Shown piece by piece: positions 50,154-52,252 of a stretch of 52,252 nucleotides of DNA. A program made the translations under genes and the position numbers. Below the pieces are notes generated by a model, which saw only the letters and a list, made by a program, of their open reading frames with translations, did not search any database and was not told the origin of the DNA. Source of the DNA: Xenorhabdus mauleonii. GTDB taxonomy: Bacteria > Pseudomonadota > Gammaproteobacteria > Enterobacterales > Enterobacteriaceae. Within the stretch, counting starts at the first letter, position 1. Every line of letters starts with the position of its first letter. Location of the stretch: NCBI RefSeq assembly GCF_900113945.1, contig NZ_FORG01000014.1, positions 1-52,252 of the forward strand, written 5' to 3'.

Positions 50154-52252
50154 TTATTCTTTATTCTTGATGAGGCAAATATGAGTATAGGGTCCCTTCG
50201 AGTAATCTGGCTGTTTAGTCCTTAACTTTACTCCACCACCTTCTGCATCCCACGAGGCTAAGGCGCTAGTTTTAGCTGGCCAACCATAACGTGAATATAA
50301 CACACCACCGGATATCTTTTTAAGATCCGACTGACTCACTAAAGTAGAATTTATCACAGAAGAACATTTTTCCCTTGCTTCCTCAAAAGTTGATAGAGCC
50401 CAAGCTTCACTATTGAACTCCGCGACAGAAGCAGGCACCCTTTTAAATTCATTGGATAATAAAGGCCTACGGTAAAATTGTCCCTTAATTTTTACGATAT
50501 CTTCCATATGTCCCCAACGGGAAGCCCCTTGCACATCAGGGCTGGTAATGACAGTAAAAATAATATCCGTTTCATCTTTTACAGTAGTTCCGTTAACTCC
50601 GTCCGCAACCACGTTCAACGTTGTTCTTAAACCTTTTCCTTCTGGATCAGAAACAGTCTTCACCAACTGACCAGAGCCATCGGTATAAAGGCCGTCAATC
50701 AATGGTCCTTTTGCATCACCCAACTTAGTTGTCACTTTGTCCTGCGATACTGCTTCGTTTCCATTATCTCGCGTAAATCCTTCCATCTCAATTTTCACAG
50801 GTACCCAAGCCACAGGTTGACCATTCTTTATTGACGTAACCGCTAACTCAGCAGAATCTGAGGTTGCATCTTTTGTCTCGTTAGTTCTCGCTTTGAGCTT
50901 AAGTACCAATTTTCCATTGACTTTTATTTCGTCACCTTTCCCTTCTTTTGGATTTAGCGTAATTTTAATCAGCTCCGCAACATTGGCTACCCTGCCTCCT
51001 TCAATTTTACTTTCTGTGTCATTCCCCTTATCCTTCGAGTCATCGGTTGACAACGTGACGATATCATTTGCACGGGTATTTATCCCATTCCGCGCCAAGA
51101 TTGAAAATTCAAGCACCTTACCGGCATGTTCTTCTTGAATTTCATAAGGTGGTACGCCTTCCCCATTCTTCACTTCGCCTGTTACCAGAGTCCCATCATT
51201 ACCCTGTCCGTTATCTCCCGAACTAGCCAATGTTTTTACCGCAGCAGCGGTTTTGCCTTTTTCACCCCAAGCGTAAAAAGAATTATCAACGCCATTTTCG
51301 CTATTGTTATCAATTGAATAGTCAACTTTCAAGGTTTGCCCGACGACCAAATACTTTTGGTCAACAACTTGCAATTTCAGTTTCGAGATCTTGAGTGGTA
51401 CTGGTGTAAATTCTACCTTCTTCGCGAGCGCACTCAGGGCCTTTTCTCCGGCTTTTGGTGTCACGGTCAAGCTACCGATTTGCGTGCCCGCCGTGAGAGT
51501 GGCGGTATAGGTTCCGGGCGTACTCCCATTTTCCTGAATATCCGAAATTTTGGGCTTATCACCGTTACCGGGTAATTCACTCTGTTCAAAATGAATGTGT
51601 TTTTGAACGCCCGTTATCGGCTGACTATCATTGTCTTTCAGGATCAGACTAATTTCAGTTTTCATTTGATTGTCAGCTTCCAGTGTCTCGGAGGCAATGC
51701 GGAACTCCGACTTACTTTCATTGATCCTACCTGCCAGTGGTGGCTCAAAATTTATATTGTCAGAAATTTTATCCAGCCTTGTATTGTCAACCTTCAACGT
51801 GACCCGCCAGTCACCCGTTTTTGTGCCGGGCTTAATCGTGGCGGTATAGGTGCCTTTGTTGTTCTCATCTTCCTTAATATCCGAAATCTTAGGATCCGTG
51901 CCGTCGCCGGACAGTTCACTGCCATCAAAGGTAATGTGATTGGCCTTCCCTGTCATCGGTTGATTCTGTTTATTTTGCAGGATCAACAGAATGTGGGCTG
52001 GCGTCTCGGAGCCGGCTTCCAGCGTCTTGGGATTGATGGTCAGCGTCGACGTTTTTTCGTTGACCGAATCTGCCAGCGATGGCGATGGCGTGAAGGTGAT
52101 ATGGTCGCTAATTTTGTCCAGCCTTGTATTGTCAACCTTCAACGTGACCCGCCAGTCACCCGTTTTTGTGCCGGGCTTAATCGTGGCGGTATAGGTGCCT
52201 TTGTTGTTCTCATCTTCCTTAATATCCGAAATCTTAGGATCCGTGCCGTCGC
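50154..52252 (-). CDS. Large Ig-like (Big-1/invasin-type) repeat adhesin, C-terminal part
   Basis: The frame is open to the right edge, so the N-terminus is missing; about 699 codons are seen. From the edge inward come at least two full and one partial Ig-like bacterial domains of the Big-1 type, each with GTYTAT and TLKV-type strand motifs. Two of them are near-identical and one is more diverged. Then follow further beta-rich domains (about 250-520 from the ATG at 52142) and a C-terminal domain starting near ASRWGHMEDIVKIKGQFYRRPLL. Its WGHM, FYRRPLL, EAWAL, C and YGWPAKTSALASW pattern resembles the enterobacterial adhesion domain (DUF823-type) of Zir/Rat-like proteins. Two cysteines in this domain could form a disulfide. 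An outer-membrane anchor should lie outside the window. Surface display or secretion is inferred. Confidence 0.8.
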   Translation of the reverse strand, partial: DGTDPKISDIKEDENNKGTYTATIKPGTKTGDWRVTLKVDNTRLDKISDHITFTPSPSLADSVNEKTSTLTINPKTLEAGSETPAHILLILQNKQNQPMTGKANHITFDGSELSGDGTDPKISDIKEDENNKGTYTATIKPGTKTGDWRVTLKVDNTRLDKISDNINFEPPLAGRINESKSEFRIASETLEADNQMKTEISLILKDNDSQPITGVQKHIHFEQSELPGNGDKPKISDIQENGSTPGTYTATLTAGTQIGSLTVTPKAGEKALSALAKKVEFTPVPLKISKLKLQVVDQKYLVVGQTLKVDYSIDNNSENGVDNSFYAWGEKGKTAAAVKTLASSGDNGQGNDGTLVTGEVKNGEGVPPYEIQEEHAGKVLEFSILARNGINTRANDIVTLSTDDSKDKGNDTESKIEGGRVANVAELIKITLNPKEGKGDEIKVNGKLVLKLKARTNETKDATSDSAELAVTSIKNGQPVAWVPVKIEMEGFTRDNGNEAVSQDKVTTKLGDAKGPLIDGLYTDGSGQLVKTVSDPEGKGLRTTLNVVADGVNGTTVKDETDIIFTVITSPDVQGASRWGHMEDIVKIKGQFYRRPLLSNEFKRVPASVAEFNSEAWALSTFEEAREKCSSVINSTLVSQSDLKKISGGVLYSRYGWPAKTSALASWDAEGGGVKLRTKQPDYSKGPYTHICLIKNKE
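51772..52252. repeat. 345-bp tandem repeat in the adhesin gene
   Basis: Bases 51772-51907 and 52117-52252 are identical over all 136 positions at a spacing of 345 bases (115 codons, one Ig-like domain). The window ends inside the second unit, so more units are likely. A diverged related unit lies at about 51420-51765. Confidence 0.95.

Overview
The window is a conserved enterobacterial chromosomal segment of about 52 kb interrupted by accessory insertions. Housekeeping order (sspBA, rpsI-rplM, zapE/zapG, degQ-degS, murA-ibaG, mlaFEDCB, yrbG-kdsD-kdsC-lptCAB-rpoN-hpf-ptsN-rapZ-npr, then pmbA, darP, tldD, yhdP, rng, maf, mreDCB, acuI, aroQ, accBC) is that of Enterobacterales. Type II AroQ next to accBC, ERIC-type intergenic repeats, modest GC and accessory genes such as a periplasmic broad-spectrum racemase and Ig-like adhesins point to Morganellaceae, most likely Xenorhabdus or Photorhabdus. 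The genus is inferred from recalled protein similarity, not from a search.

Bases 1-21426 are almost purely core: stringent-starvation/ClpXP adaptor genes, two ribosomal proteins, division factors, the DegQ/DegS envelope proteases, peptidoglycan precursor synthesis (MurA), the Mla phospholipid-transport operon, and the Kdo/LPS-transport and sigma-54/nitrogen-PTS gene string. These together serve envelope building and envelope stress control.

Bases 21427-27480 are an AT-rich accessory block placed right after npr. It holds a diverged class III nucleotide-cyclase-like protein and an LLM-type flavin monooxygenase (+ strand), then a decayed copy of the end of npr, then on the - strand an M29-aminopeptidase-like protein preceded by an unannotated 39-codon ORF. 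That ORF has a good ribosome binding site, an acidic helical N-terminal half and a short C-terminal segment ending VVPFGTSMWPV, and it looks like a ribosomal peptide (RiPP) precursor. A perfect 11-bp hairpin lies between it and the enzyme gene. This is my best candidate for an undescribed system. A periplasmic amino-acid racemase follows.

Bases 27823-30361 return to core (rnk, pmbA, darP). Bases 30438-34590 are a second accessory patch: a berberine-bridge-type FAD oxidase reading frame broken by three in-frame stop codons but no frameshift, a divergent D-2-hydroxyacid dehydrogenase, and a barnase/barstar pair with a membrane-anchored or secreted nuclease. The TldD partner of PmbA, a nitrilase-family amidase, YhdP, RNase G, Maf and MreDCB follow as one long - strand string. 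Between mreB and acuI there are about 920 bases without a gene, where E. coli has csrD.

The right edge (50154-52252) is the C-terminal part of a large Ig-like repeat adhesin that runs off the window and contains a 345-bp tandem repeat with 136 bases identical between two units.
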